The notes below the pieces were generated by a model. It worked only from the letters and a program-made list of their open reading frames with translations, ran no database searches and was not told the DNA's origin. Made by a program: the position numbers and the translations under genes. From contig CAYSPT010000087.1 of the NCBI GenBank assembly GCA_964432985.1, forward strand, positions 1 through 18,040: a DNA stretch of 18,040 nt, given 5' to 3'. Source of the DNA: CAYSPT01 sp964432985. GTDB lineage: Bacteria; Muiribacteriota; CAYSPT01. Below are positions 1-7,117 of the stretch, one piece after another. Each line of letters begins with the position of its first letter. Position 1 is the stretch's first letter.

Positions 1-112
1 GAAAACTCGTACTTATGAAAACTCGTACTTACGAAAACTTGTACTTATGAAAACTTGTACTTACGAAAACTCGTACTTACGAAAACTCGTACATACGAAA
101 CCTCGTACTTAT
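1..112. repeat. 16-bp tandem repeat, seven copies
   Basis: Seven consecutive 16-bp units with consensus GAAAACTCGTACTTAC start at 1, 17, 33, 49, 65, 81 and 97. Copies differ at only a few positions: C or T in the CTCG/CTTG core, C or T at the last base, and single changes in the last two copies. The array may extend upstream of the window. There are no spacers, so it is not a CRISPR array. It lies about 310 bp upstream of the first gene. Function is unknown. Confidence 0.95.
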
Positions 113-264
113 GCGGAACATCCCGTATAGTAACATACGCGTTATATATAGTAAAGGATGAACGGTGTTCATGGCGGCTGCGCCTGATAAGTTCAATAGG
201 AAGTAAATGACGATCGGAGCGTGCGCTCCAGATTGGTCAGGAAGGCGGATATATGCTCGCTTGT
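113..264. other. Non-coding stretch with small dyads
   Basis: I see no convincing gene here. It holds two perfect inverted repeats: ATGAAC-GGT-GTTCAT at 158-172 and GGAGCG-TG-CGCTCC at 216-229. A potential 11-codon reading frame runs from the ATG at 171 to the TAA at 204-206, with AAAGGA about 12 nt upstream. It could be a leader peptide but has no other support. CCAGATTGG at 228-236 resembles the core of the palindromes just downstream. Confidence 0.5.
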
Positions 265-312
265 GGGGTTGTACCAGATTTGGTACAATTGTATCAGATC
301 TGTTACAACCCC
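265..312. repeat. Nested palindrome: two 20-bp palindromes in tandem inside a 48-bp palindrome
   Basis: The first unit, 269-288, is TTGTACCAGATTTGGTACAA, with perfect 8-bp arms around GATT. The second, 289-308, is TTGTATCAGATCTGTTACAA, palindromic with one mismatched pair. Together with flanking GG/CC bases the two 24-bp halves are also reverse complements of each other with three mismatches. This looks like a double operator or a strong cruciform, about 110 bp upstream of the TTG start at 422. The binding factor, if any, is unknown. Confidence 0.85.
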
Positions 313-421
313 TGGACAGCCATACCGTTCCCGTAAGGAGTAGTATTTTGATTGGAACAATGATCCGGCCGTGCTGCCGCACTCCGGCGATGGAGAATAG
401 AAAGAACTGGAGACCAGGCCG

Positions 422-1162
422 TTGAATGAAGCTCAGATCGAAATATACCACGACACGGCGCGAGGTCAGATAATACTGGCTTTCGTTGTGTATATTCTAT
501 TCGAATATGCTTTGAAGAAGTTCAGGGAGTGGAACGTCATGCGGCAGGTCTCCCACTGCACCATCAACCAGGTTCACGACGCCATGGCCCAGGTCTGCGG
601 CCGTGCCGTACAGGGTGACGAGCCTTTAAACAGCATCCTGTCCGGTAAGCCCGTGGTGTACTACAGGATAGATGTCGAACGTTGGCACAAGGGATGGTGT
701 GGCAATGATTGGGTCCCCGTGTACACAGAGGAAAGCACCGATCCGGTCTACATCGAGGACGAAACCGGCCGGGCCCGGGTGATGATCGCTGAAGCCACGC
801 TCAAAACGGAGACCGACTCCACCTTTAGGACAGGATGGCTCCAGGTGTTTCCAGACGAGGTCATGACACTGCTCAAACGGCTCAATATAGCCGGTTATGA
901 CGGTACCATCAAAGATCAAATCAGGTGCAGGGAGACCATCCTGGAATCCGGCGAAGAGCTCTATGTCCTGGGGTACGGTTGCGAGAAAGACGGTATGGTT
1001 GAGTTCAACCGCCGGGCGCCGCTTTCGTTCATCGTTTCCGACCGCTCCGAATCAACCCTGTACTTCAGAGCCATGGCCTGGTGGCTGGCCGCGGGTTTGA
1101 CAGGTTTGGCCTTGGGAGTGCTGGAAACCATATGGATTCTCCTGACATATAATCTTTGTTGA
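422..1162 (+). CDS. GIDE-domain (E3 ubiquitin ligase-like family) membrane protein
   Basis: The 246-residue protein has a membrane segment near residues 17-33, a soluble middle part and a second membrane segment near 219-243. The middle part matches the GIDE domain pattern (PF12483) by eye: SGKPVVYYRI at 74-83, an acidic DPVYIEDETG stretch at 107-116, and GEELYVLGYG at 177-186 after a conserved Glu region. In eukaryotes GIDE occurs in mitochondrial MUL1-type ligases together with a RING finger. No RING is present here, so ubiquitin ligase activity should not be assumed; the role of bacterial members is unknown to me. The start is TTG, with GGAG at 409-412 placed 9 nt upstream; the next in-frame ATG (residue 40) would remove the first membrane segment. 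The gene stands alone, with long repeat-bearing spacers on both sides. Confidence 0.8.
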   Translation: MNEAQIEIYHDTARGQIILAFVVYILFEYALKKFREWNVMRQVSHCTINQVHDAMAQVCGRAVQGDEPLNSILSGKPVVYYRIDVERWHKGWCGNDWVPVYTEESTDPVYIEDETGRARVMIAEATLKTETDSTFRTGWLQVFPDEVMTLLKRLNIAGYDGTIKDQIRCRETILESGEELYVLGYGCEKDGMVEFNRRAPLSFIVSDRSESTLYFRAMAWWLAAGLTGLALGVLETIWILLTYNLC

Positions 1163-1190
1163 CAGCACATCGCCGCTGAAGAGAAGAGTG

Positions 1191-1278
1191 TTACCCAGAC
1201 ACAAACTGGTTGTTACCCAGACGCAATCTGGTTGTAAACCAGACGCAATCTGGTTGTAAACCAGACGCAATCTGGTAA
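1191..1278. repeat. 22-bp tandem repeat with internal dyads, four copies
   Basis: Four head-to-tail 22-bp units begin at 1191, 1213, 1235 and 1257. Copies 2-4 contain CCAGACGCAATCTGG (CCAGA/TCTGG arms, 5-nt loop); copy 1 has the variant CCAGACACAAACTGG. The junctions form a second dyad, TGGTT-GTA-AACCA. The array fills nearly the whole gap between the GIDE gene and the next start and ends 19 bp before that GTG. Any transcript across it could fold into a row of small hairpins. Confidence 0.95.
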
Positions 1279-1297
1279 ACTACCAGGTGAACCGGTA
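1272..1297 (+). promoter_or_regulatory. Competing hairpins over the ribosome-binding site
   Basis: The Shine-Dalgarno AGGTGA (1285-1290) sits 7 nt before the GTG start at 1298. Two overlapping inverted repeats involve it: CTGGTA-AAC-TACCAG (1272-1286), which covers only its first bases, and CTACC...GGTAG (1280-1297), which would close it in a stem-loop ending just before the start. They share bases and so exclude each other. The inverted repeats are directly visible; a regulatory switch is inference. Confidence 0.45.
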
Positions 1298-3871
1298 GTG
1301 ATAAACAGCAACGGAACGGAGCGACAAACAACCGTGGAAATATCAAAAACCGCGCTGGTTGCAACAGTTATCATCTGCATTTTTCTGGGACTGGTCGGAT
1401 ACGAATTATTAATGAATATGCAAGGAGGCAAACTTGAAAAAGCACACGTTCAACCCGACTCCGGCCTGAAGCTTGAGCGAGGAGAACTACCTGCGAAAAT
1501 CCAGGTGGATTCGAAAATCCAGCTGGATTCGAAAACCCAGGTGGATGTTCAAACCCAGGTTGATTCTGACGAAGTACCCACTGTGGCCGAGATGTCGACC
1601 AGTGCGTCTGAGCCCCTGTATCTTCCGGTGCCGGATCATCAAACACCGGTTTCCGAAGAGCGAGCGGATATCTTCAATCCGGACCATCTTGATGTGACCG
1701 AAGCGCAGCTCCGGCGCTTAGCTACTGTCATGTCCTTGAAGACACAATACATCCAGAGCAATACATTACTGTCTGCAAGCGATGTTCTTTTTGAGGGAGC
1801 AGAAGACGATCAATCAAGCCGGCGGCCGCTGGTGCTGGATCAATTTGAATACCAGGCTATCAATAATTTTTTCGAGAACCCCGATACTCCGGAAGGAAAG
1901 AAGACCCGTCAATTGGCGGAGTGCGTTTATCAAATCCATCGGGAAGAGCAGGCTGTTATCACTCATGTTTCAAATGAGATTCTTCCCACCGCCCTGCCGG
2001 ATAACACTGAAATAGAGAAATTCTTTTCCCAATTCATATTAAAATTCGCCAGGTTCGATCAGAGGTACATCAATCGCACCGAGCATCTCAAGGAAGCAGT
2101 GCGGATATATCTAACACGGGAGAAATTAACCGGATATTTCTTGCGCACCTTCCGGGAATTCGCTCAGTCCGGACGAATCAAGCTGAACTGGCCTGAGGCA
2201 AGTCCTCCGTGGATGCTTCCGATGGATCACACTATCGATTCCAGTATCAACATTCATATGGTCAAACCTGTTTTTGGAGATGGCCCCTCCGAGCTGCACG
2301 AAGACACCACAGTCGGAGACACCACCGTCGGAGACACCACCGTCGGAGACGCCACCGTCGGAGACGCCACCGTCGGAGACGCCACAGTCGGAGACACCAC
2401 CGCCCAAAACACCACCGCCACGCACGCTGGAACCGGGGCTTTTAAGATAGGGGAATCCCTCTTCACTTTGGATAACCAAATAATGCCGGCCGAGATAGCC
2501 AATTTGAGCCTCGTCTCTCTGGAAATTCCCTTGATGTCTCTGGGACACGAGGAAACCTTTATAGATATTCTGAAACGCATGGTTCCACCGGAAGAAGGCA
2601 CCGGAAATAACCTTTACTCCTGGCTGCAGAACTTTGCTCCCGACGACCGTGAACAGGTGGTTAAAACCCTGTTTGCCACCCTGGCTCAGGCACGGATAAA
2701 AGACAGCCGGCCAGTATTCGGAACATCTGGAGATTACATTGATGACAATCTCAAGTTGTCATCAATCATCAGTGTGATCAGCTACGTTGCTTTTAAAAGC
2801 AGAAAACACAATATGTGGCTGGGATACGACATAATCGACAAGGCTCCGGTGATAACTCAGATCTTAATGGAAGGATGCTTCAGCGCCCAGGTTACATTCC
2901 CGGAGAATTTGATCAGCGCTTCCGCCTGGCTTCTTCTTTCACCATACACTGCAGGGGGCAAAAAGTTGAACATATTCCCCAGCAACCCATTGAAATATCT
3001 GGATATTCCCGCCAACCCCGGAGCTCTCAAAATGTTTGCCAGGAAAGAAGTTCTCAAGTTTGGTGAAATTGGAGCGCAAATGTCCATGTCCGATCTCGGC
3101 GGCCAGCCGCTTACCATAGATCAAGAAAACCCGGTCCGCTACCTGGTTGACCGGCGGTTTGGACGCACCTACCCACTGGCTTCCTGGGAAGGGCTGATAC
3201 GGCCCAAACAAGTTTCACTTCTCGGCGACCCGATAGATAAGGATTCAGCGTCCTGGCCCACGCTTACGGAGCATGGTAGTCAAGAGGAATTACCGGCGTC
3301 TACCGATGTCTCTCACAAACCGACGGAGCAGCTGAAGCACCTGTACGAGAAAAATTACGGCCACTTTAACATTGGATCCGGGTATCGCTTCAGTATTCTC
3401 TTCCACACGGACAGAGAGGTTGTGAAAACCGCCCGGAAAAAAATCAGAGAGGGGATGAGCTTTGGTGATGCGGTGTTCATGCATAGTCTCATCTTCCCGG
3501 AGGGACTGGAGGCGAAATTGTTCCCCGGTGAAGTTCTCAAATCTGAGGTGGCCGTAACCCTGGAATCGCTGAAAATAGGAGAAGTGAGCCAGATTTTTGA
3601 GATCGGACAGCCGGCCAATGGTTTTGCCATGGTTTACCTCTTGGAAAAGACGGAACCGTCGGTACTGCCGTTTGAGAATGAACAGGTACGCGAACTATTG
3701 CAAACCTATTATTATGCCTATTTTATCCAGGAGGTGGCCAAGGAACAGCTTTCACGAGGAGGAGGTTACTCGACCAAATACTCAAGATGGATATGGCCGG
3801 CGGATTCCGATGAGATAAAAAACATGCTGAACAGGGCTTCTTCTTTGCTTGGATACAGTAAGACCGAATAA
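1298..3871 (+). CDS. Large membrane-anchored protein with divergent parvulin-like C-terminal region
   Basis: This 857-residue protein starts at GTG with AGGTGA 7 nt upstream. One hydrophobic segment at about 17-40 anchors it, with the rest probably outside the cytoplasm. Low-complexity tracts follow: four hexapeptides of the type KIQVDS at 67-90 and DTTVG/DATVG pentapeptides from 336 to about 365. Most of the middle is unfamiliar. Residues about 690-800 resemble the PpiC/SurA parvulin fold: an IREGMSFGDAV helix, then SLKIGEVSQIFEIG and a VYLLEKTEP strand, followed by helices reminiscent of the SurA/PpiD C-terminus. The usual GGDLG-type loop is not recognisable, so catalytic prolyl isomerisation is doubtful. 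A chaperone-like role at the membrane is plausible but only inferred. It follows the GIDE gene by 135 bp of repeats and precedes the SGNH gene by 40 bp. Confidence 0.65.
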   Translation: MINSNGTERQTTVEISKTALVATVIICIFLGLVGYELLMNMQGGKLEKAHVQPDSGLKLERGELPAKIQVDSKIQLDSKTQVDVQTQVDSDEVPTVAEMSTSASEPLYLPVPDHQTPVSEERADIFNPDHLDVTEAQLRRLATVMSLKTQYIQSNTLLSASDVLFEGAEDDQSSRRPLVLDQFEYQAINNFFENPDTPEGKKTRQLAECVYQIHREEQAVITHVSNEILPTALPDNTEIEKFFSQFILKFARFDQRYINRTEHLKEAVRIYLTREKLTGYFLRTFREFAQSGRIKLNWPEASPPWMLPMDHTIDSSINIHMVKPVFGDGPSELHEDTTVGDTTVGDTTVGDATVGDATVGDATVGDTTAQNTTATHAGTGAFKIGESLFTLDNQIMPAEIANLSLVSLEIPLMSLGHEETFIDILKRMVPPEEGTGNNLYSWLQNFAPDDREQVVKTLFATLAQARIKDSRPVFGTSGDYIDDNLKLSSIISVISYVAFKSRKHNMWLGYDIIDKAPVITQILMEGCFSAQVTFPENLISASAWLLLSPYTAGGKKLNIFPSNPLKYLDIPANPGALKMFARKEVLKFGEIGAQMSMSDLGGQPLTIDQENPVRYLVDRRFGRTYPLASWEGLIRPKQVSLLGDPIDKDSASWPTLTEHGSQEELPASTDVSHKPTEQLKHLYEKNYGHFNIGSGYRFSILFHTDREVVKTARKKIREGMSFGDAVFMHSLIFPEGLEAKLFPGEVLKSEVAVTLESLKIGEVSQIFEIGQPANGFAMVYLLEKTEPSVLPFENEQVRELLQTYYYAYFIQEVAKEQLSRGGGYSTKYSRWIWPADSDEIKNMLNRASSLLGYSKTE
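1496..1567 (+). repeat. 18-bp in-frame tandem repeat, four copies
   Basis: Four 18-bp units start at 1496, 1514, 1532 and 1550 and encode KIQVDS, KIQLDS, KTQVDV and QTQVDS. The period is a multiple of three, so copy-number changes would keep the frame. It lies just after the membrane anchor of the 1298-3871 gene. Confidence 0.9.
2303..2407 (+). repeat. 15-bp in-frame tandem repeat, six copies plus a degenerate seventh
   Basis: Units like GACACCACCGTCGGA start every 15 bp from 2303 and encode DTTVG or DATVG. The last unit decays to DTTAQ. Some neighbouring copies are identical, which suggests recent expansion by slippage. The tract probably forms a flexible Thr-rich linker in the 1298-3871 protein. 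Confidence 0.95.
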
Positions 3872-3911
3872 TGAATACGTTTTGAAACGGTAGTGTAGAA
3901 TTGGCTATGGC

Positions 3912-5771
3912 ATGAAGAGAAAATCGTTTAAGATACTGGTGATCCTGGCGGTGAATATCGCCATCCTAGGGCTGCTGGAGCTTTCGTTGAGAGTGGCCGG
4001 CTTCGCCCGTCCCTGGGAGCGGCCGGACCCGTTCAACGGCTTCTGCGGCAACTACCGGGTGTACGGGGTGGAAGCGCCGTGCCCGGGGATAACGGTGTAC
4101 CGTACCAATCCCAACAAGTTGGGCACCTTCCAGTTGGAGACCTTCGCGGTCCGGAAACCCGCTGGCACCGTCAGGGTATTCTGTCTCGGCGGTTCTACGG
4201 TCAACGGCGGTGTGTACCGGGAGACCTACGCCCGGGTGCTCAAACTGCTCGCGTTCCGCGAGCCATGGGGTAAACGGGTGGAAATCATCAACGCCGGCGG
4301 AAACGGCTATGATTCTGCCCAGATAGCGCATCTGGCGCGTGAACTGGTGCAGTACCAGCCCGATGTGCTGGTGGTGGTGACCGGCCACAACGAGTTTTCG
4401 TCGCTGCGATATCAAAGCGGGCTGCTTTCTCAGGGACCGGCTCTGCGCTCCGCGCGGGTGTTCCTGGACGGTTTCCGGCTCACTCACCTGGTCCGCTCCC
4501 TGGCCGGCCGGGGAGGTGATGCCCGGGTGGTGTTCGATTTCAAACCTCCGGGAGGGCCGGTGACCGCCGCCGAGCGGGAGACCATTGTCAATCGGATGGG
4601 TGATAACCTGCACCGCTTGTCCGATCTTGCGAAGAAGCATAGGATCACCCTTGTGCTGGGAGTGGCGGCGTCCAACCTGAAATACGAGCCCGTGGGAGAC
4701 ACGGGAGACGCACCGGGCGCTTTTCGGCGGGCGGCTGATTTGCGGGACCGGGGAATGACCGACGAAGCGCTCTCCGTGTACCGTGAGGCGCTGACTGGTG
4801 ACGACGTGCCGAAGCGGATCGTCCCCGCCCAGCAGCAGTGTATCAGGCAAATTGGTGAACGCTTGAGCATCCCGGTGGTCGATTTTCAGCGCCTGTTTGA
4901 GCAGCACGCCGCCGACGGCATTCCTGGAGACGACCTTTTCCTTGATTTCTGCCATCCCAACTTCGAGGGTAACATCATCATGGCCCGAGCCGTCCGCGAC
5001 GTCTTGAAATCACTGCCGTCCCCGGCACCGGTAGGGGAGGGCTTGGGCGGCGAGGGGCCTGATGCCGGCGGGTTGGTGAGCGCGGGGCAGGGTGCCGGCG
5101 GGTTGGCCGGCAGCGGCCGTGATTGCGCCGAAATGACCACGGAACCCTCTTGCCTGCCCGGCGCCTGTCCTTTCACCGGTAAACTGGCGTCGGCCCCGCA
5201 GGATCTCGACCGCGCCGAACTGGAAACCGCCGTGGAGCAGGGGTTCGGCCTGGAAGCCCTGGCAGCGTCAGTGAAGCTTGCCGGACTGCCGGGCTATACC
5301 GGGTCGGATGTATTGCAGCGATGGTTTGATTCATCCGATTTTGTCACCCTGAAGCAGTTGTTCCTGAAACGGGCCGGGTGCCTGGAGCTGGTGGTGGTTC
5401 CCGTTTTGCTGGATGCCCTGGAAGAGCGGTACTTTGCGTTTGATGCCCGACAAGCCCTGCTCAGGCTGACCGGAGAGCACTTTGGGCTGCGGTCCTATCA
5501 GCCCTCATCGGGAGGAGCCCAGTGGCGCCGATGGTGGAAGAGCATCACACTCAAGAGGAAGCGTCTTCTGGTCAGGAAAAATCTCCAGAAGGTGGTCAAA
5601 CGCCTAAACAGCGACGACCTCAACGTGAGGCTGGCCGCCATCGCTATCCTGGAAGAGTTTACCGGGACCACGCTTGGGTACGATCCCCTGGCGCTGCAGG
5701 CGGAACGTGAAGCGACCGTGGAGCAGTGGCAGAAGATGTGGCGGGACCTCACTGCCGTTAAGCCGGATTGA
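3912..5771 (+). CDS. Membrane-anchored SGNH/GDSL-family hydrolase with HEAT-like C-terminal tail
   Basis: The 619-residue protein has an N-terminal signal anchor (about 7-28), so the enzyme should face the periplasm. The SGNH hydrolase fold covers roughly 70-370. Block I is FCLGGST with nucleophile Ser95, block II is NAGGNGYDS, block III is TGHNEF with Asn160, and block V is DFCH with Asp345 and His348. All catalytic blocks are therefore present. Such enzymes hydrolyse or transfer ester groups, often acetyl groups on glycans; the substrate is unknown. A Gly/Ala/Pro-rich linker (about 372-410) leads to a helical tail with two copies of a motif seen in HEAT-like proteins, LTGEHFGL...WRRWW (519-542) and FTGTTLGYD...WQKMW (583-612). 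The ATG has no strong Shine-Dalgarno. It starts 40 bp after the preceding gene and may be co-transcribed with it. Confidence 0.85.
   Translation: MKRKSFKILVILAVNIAILGLLELSLRVAGFARPWERPDPFNGFCGNYRVYGVEAPCPGITVYRTNPNKLGTFQLETFAVRKPAGTVRVFCLGGSTVNGGVYRETYARVLKLLAFREPWGKRVEIINAGGNGYDSAQIAHLARELVQYQPDVLVVVTGHNEFSSLRYQSGLLSQGPALRSARVFLDGFRLTHLVRSLAGRGGDARVVFDFKPPGGPVTAAERETIVNRMGDNLHRLSDLAKKHRITLVLGVAASNLKYEPVGDTGDAPGAFRRAADLRDRGMTDEALSVYREALTGDDVPKRIVPAQQQCIRQIGERLSIPVVDFQRLFEQHAADGIPGDDLFLDFCHPNFEGNIIMARAVRDVLKSLPSPAPVGEGLGGEGPDAGGLVSAGQGAGGLAGSGRDCAEMTTEPSCLPGACPFTGKLASAPQDLDRAELETAVEQGFGLEALAASVKLAGLPGYTGSDVLQRWFDSSDFVTLKQLFLKRAGCLELVVVPVLLDALEERYFAFDARQALLRLTGEHFGLRSYQPSSGGAQWRRWWKSITLKRKRLLVRKNLQKVVKRLNSDDLNVRLAAIAILEEFTGTTLGYDPLALQAEREATVEQWQKMWRDLTAVKPD
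5016..5106 (+). repeat. GC-rich linker with palindrome-like element and 30-bp-period repeat
   Basis: Inside the SGNH gene, 5016-5060 encodes PSPAPVGEGLGGEG-like residues from C-rich then G-rich DNA, resembling the short intergenic palindromic elements of many bacteria when they fall inside genes. Directly after it TGCCGGCGGGTTGG occurs at 5063-5076 and again at 5093-5106. The insert separates the hydrolase from its tail and keeps the frame. The element's identity is inferred from its look only. Confidence 0.45.
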
Positions 5772-5954
5772 CACCTCCCATTGCTAACGCCGGGTAGTTT
5801 AAGTTGCTGGTGTGTATTCTCATTAATATCGAATAGATACATATTCCAGAATATAGTTACATCGAAAAATGCTTATGCCGAAATATATCAATATTGGGTC
5901 GTAAGAAAATAAAACAGGGCTGATTTCTGTTTATGGACCCGTTTCCAGTATGAA

Positions 5955-5999
5955 TTGACAGGTAAAAAGCGTTAATAGTATGGTTGAATGATGAGGTGA
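5955..5999 (+). promoter_or_regulatory. Candidate sigma70-type promoter and Shine-Dalgarno for the LRR gene
   Basis: A perfect -35 TTGACA lies at 5955-5960 and TAGTAT at 5976-5981 (four of six -10 bases), with a short 15-bp spacer. Transcription would begin near 5988, just before GAGGTGA (5993-5999), which is 7 nt from the GTG start at 6007. The rest of the 235-bp gap upstream is AT-rich with no gene visible. Confidence 0.4.
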
Positions 6000-6006
6000 T
6001 TGTCCG

Positions 6007-7053
6007 GTGGTACCCAGCAGGATCATAATAGTTGTTATCCTCGTAGCTTCAGGTTTCATGTTGACACATAATCAGGCCCTGGCGTTCGATTCATATCACG
6101 AGAAGGTTGAGGCATTGTCAGTTATTTCAACTGTGCCCAGCCCATCCGCCCGGCTGGAGCTCAAGCAGAATATTCTTGTGGGCAATATCGCCACCATGGA
6201 AGAGCTGCGGGCGGCGGTTAAGCGGTTCGGCGCGGAGTTCTCCCCCGGAGATGCGGTCTCTTCCGGAGACGAGGGTTTTTACGTAGAAAGAAACGGGGGA
6301 GCGGACGGAGAACCTCTGTCCGAAGCCGGCCGGGCCGCCGGCTACAGCGCGGTGGTGACCGTTCCCGATGAAGGCTTCAGGTATTACCTGGTCAACGAGC
6401 CCTGCGGCCATCACGACATGACCAGCGGCGTCACCGACAACGGAGACGGGACGGTGACCGTGGCGGACATCAGGCGGATCACCCACATCAACCTCCTGCC
6501 CCGGCAGTACTGGAAGTACAGTGAGCACCCGGTCACCGACCTCACCGGGATCAACGCCTTCAGCTACCTCGAATCGCTGTACTGCGGCCGAAATGGGATC
6601 ACCTCCCTGGATGTGACCGACTGCTACAACCTGAAGGTGCTCGTCTGCCAGCACGAACTGGCCAGCCTGGACGTTCTGGGGTGCAGCGCCCTGAGAGACC
6701 TGTACCTGTACCACACGGACATCACGGAGCTCGACCTGAACCACAACACCGAGCTTACGTACCTGCATCTGGAGAACAACCCGCACCTGGAGACCGTCGT
6801 GCTGCGGTACAACACCGACCTTGAGTGGCTGTTCTGCCACCACAACCCGGTCCTCAACAGCCTGGACGTGAGCTACAACACCGGGCTAGAGAAGCTGTAC
6901 TGCGAAAACGCCCCGAACCTGTCGCTGATCTACGTCTGGCTGAAGACCGAGACCCATGAGGACCAGGAGTTTCCCATCAACCGCGACTGGCTGGAAGTGG
7001 AGACCCGCCTGGACCGCCACATAAGGCTGGAGAAGGTGGAGCGCTACTATTAA
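6007..7053 (+). CDS. Secreted leucine-rich-repeat protein
   Basis: The 348-residue protein begins at GTG with GAGGTGA at ideal distance. Residues 1-26 form a signal peptide with an ALA|F cleavage site. Residues about 115-160 (VPDEGFRYYLV, then DNGDGTVTVADIRRIT) match the segment that often precedes secreted leucine-rich repeats, including a calcium-loop-like DNGDGT. From about 178 to 306 there are at least five repeats of 20-22 residues such as SLDVTDCYNLKVLVC, SLDVLGCSALRDLYL and SLDVSYNTGLEKLYC. These resemble the short LRRs of secreted proteins in Bacteroidetes and other bacteria. The protein has no visible wall-anchor or sorting signal and ends in a charged tail. Likely a secreted or periplasmic binding protein; the ligand is unknown. 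It converges with the hydrolase gene that ends at 7118. Confidence 0.8.
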   Translation: MVPSRIIIVVILVASGFMLTHNQALAFDSYHEKVEALSVISTVPSPSARLELKQNILVGNIATMEELRAAVKRFGAEFSPGDAVSSGDEGFYVERNGGADGEPLSEAGRAAGYSAVVTVPDEGFRYYLVNEPCGHHDMTSGVTDNGDGTVTVADIRRITHINLLPRQYWKYSEHPVTDLTGINAFSYLESLYCGRNGITSLDVTDCYNLKVLVCQHELASLDVLGCSALRDLYLYHTDITELDLNHNTELTYLHLENNPHLETVVLRYNTDLEWLFCHHNPVLNSLDVSYNTGLEKLYCENAPNLSLIYVWLKTETHEDQEFPINRDWLEVETRLDRHIRLEKVERYY

Positions 7054-7117
7054 ATCCGCTGCCAATCCTTGCAACGGTAGTTCATTAAACAAGCGGGTAA
7101 CCCGGAGTCTGCAAACG

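Noticed and set aside
207..425. Plus-strand frame of 72 codons overlapping the TTG start at 422 by four bases
   Set aside because: It runs through the nested palindromes, has no Shine-Dalgarno and no protein-like pattern. The overlap is suggestive but not enough.
1..1278. CRISPR array
   Set aside because: The 16-bp and 22-bp units are directly adjacent with no variable spacers, and no cas genes are near.
3966..4955. Long minus-strand open frame (329 residues) opposite the SGNH gene
   Set aside because: The plus-strand frame has all SGNH catalytic blocks. The antisense product has no recognisable domain and is expected from GC-rich codon use.
6127..6843. Minus-strand open frame opposite the LRR gene
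   Set aside because: The plus strand has signal peptide, Shine-Dalgarno and LRR motifs; the antisense frame is only the mirror of the repeats.
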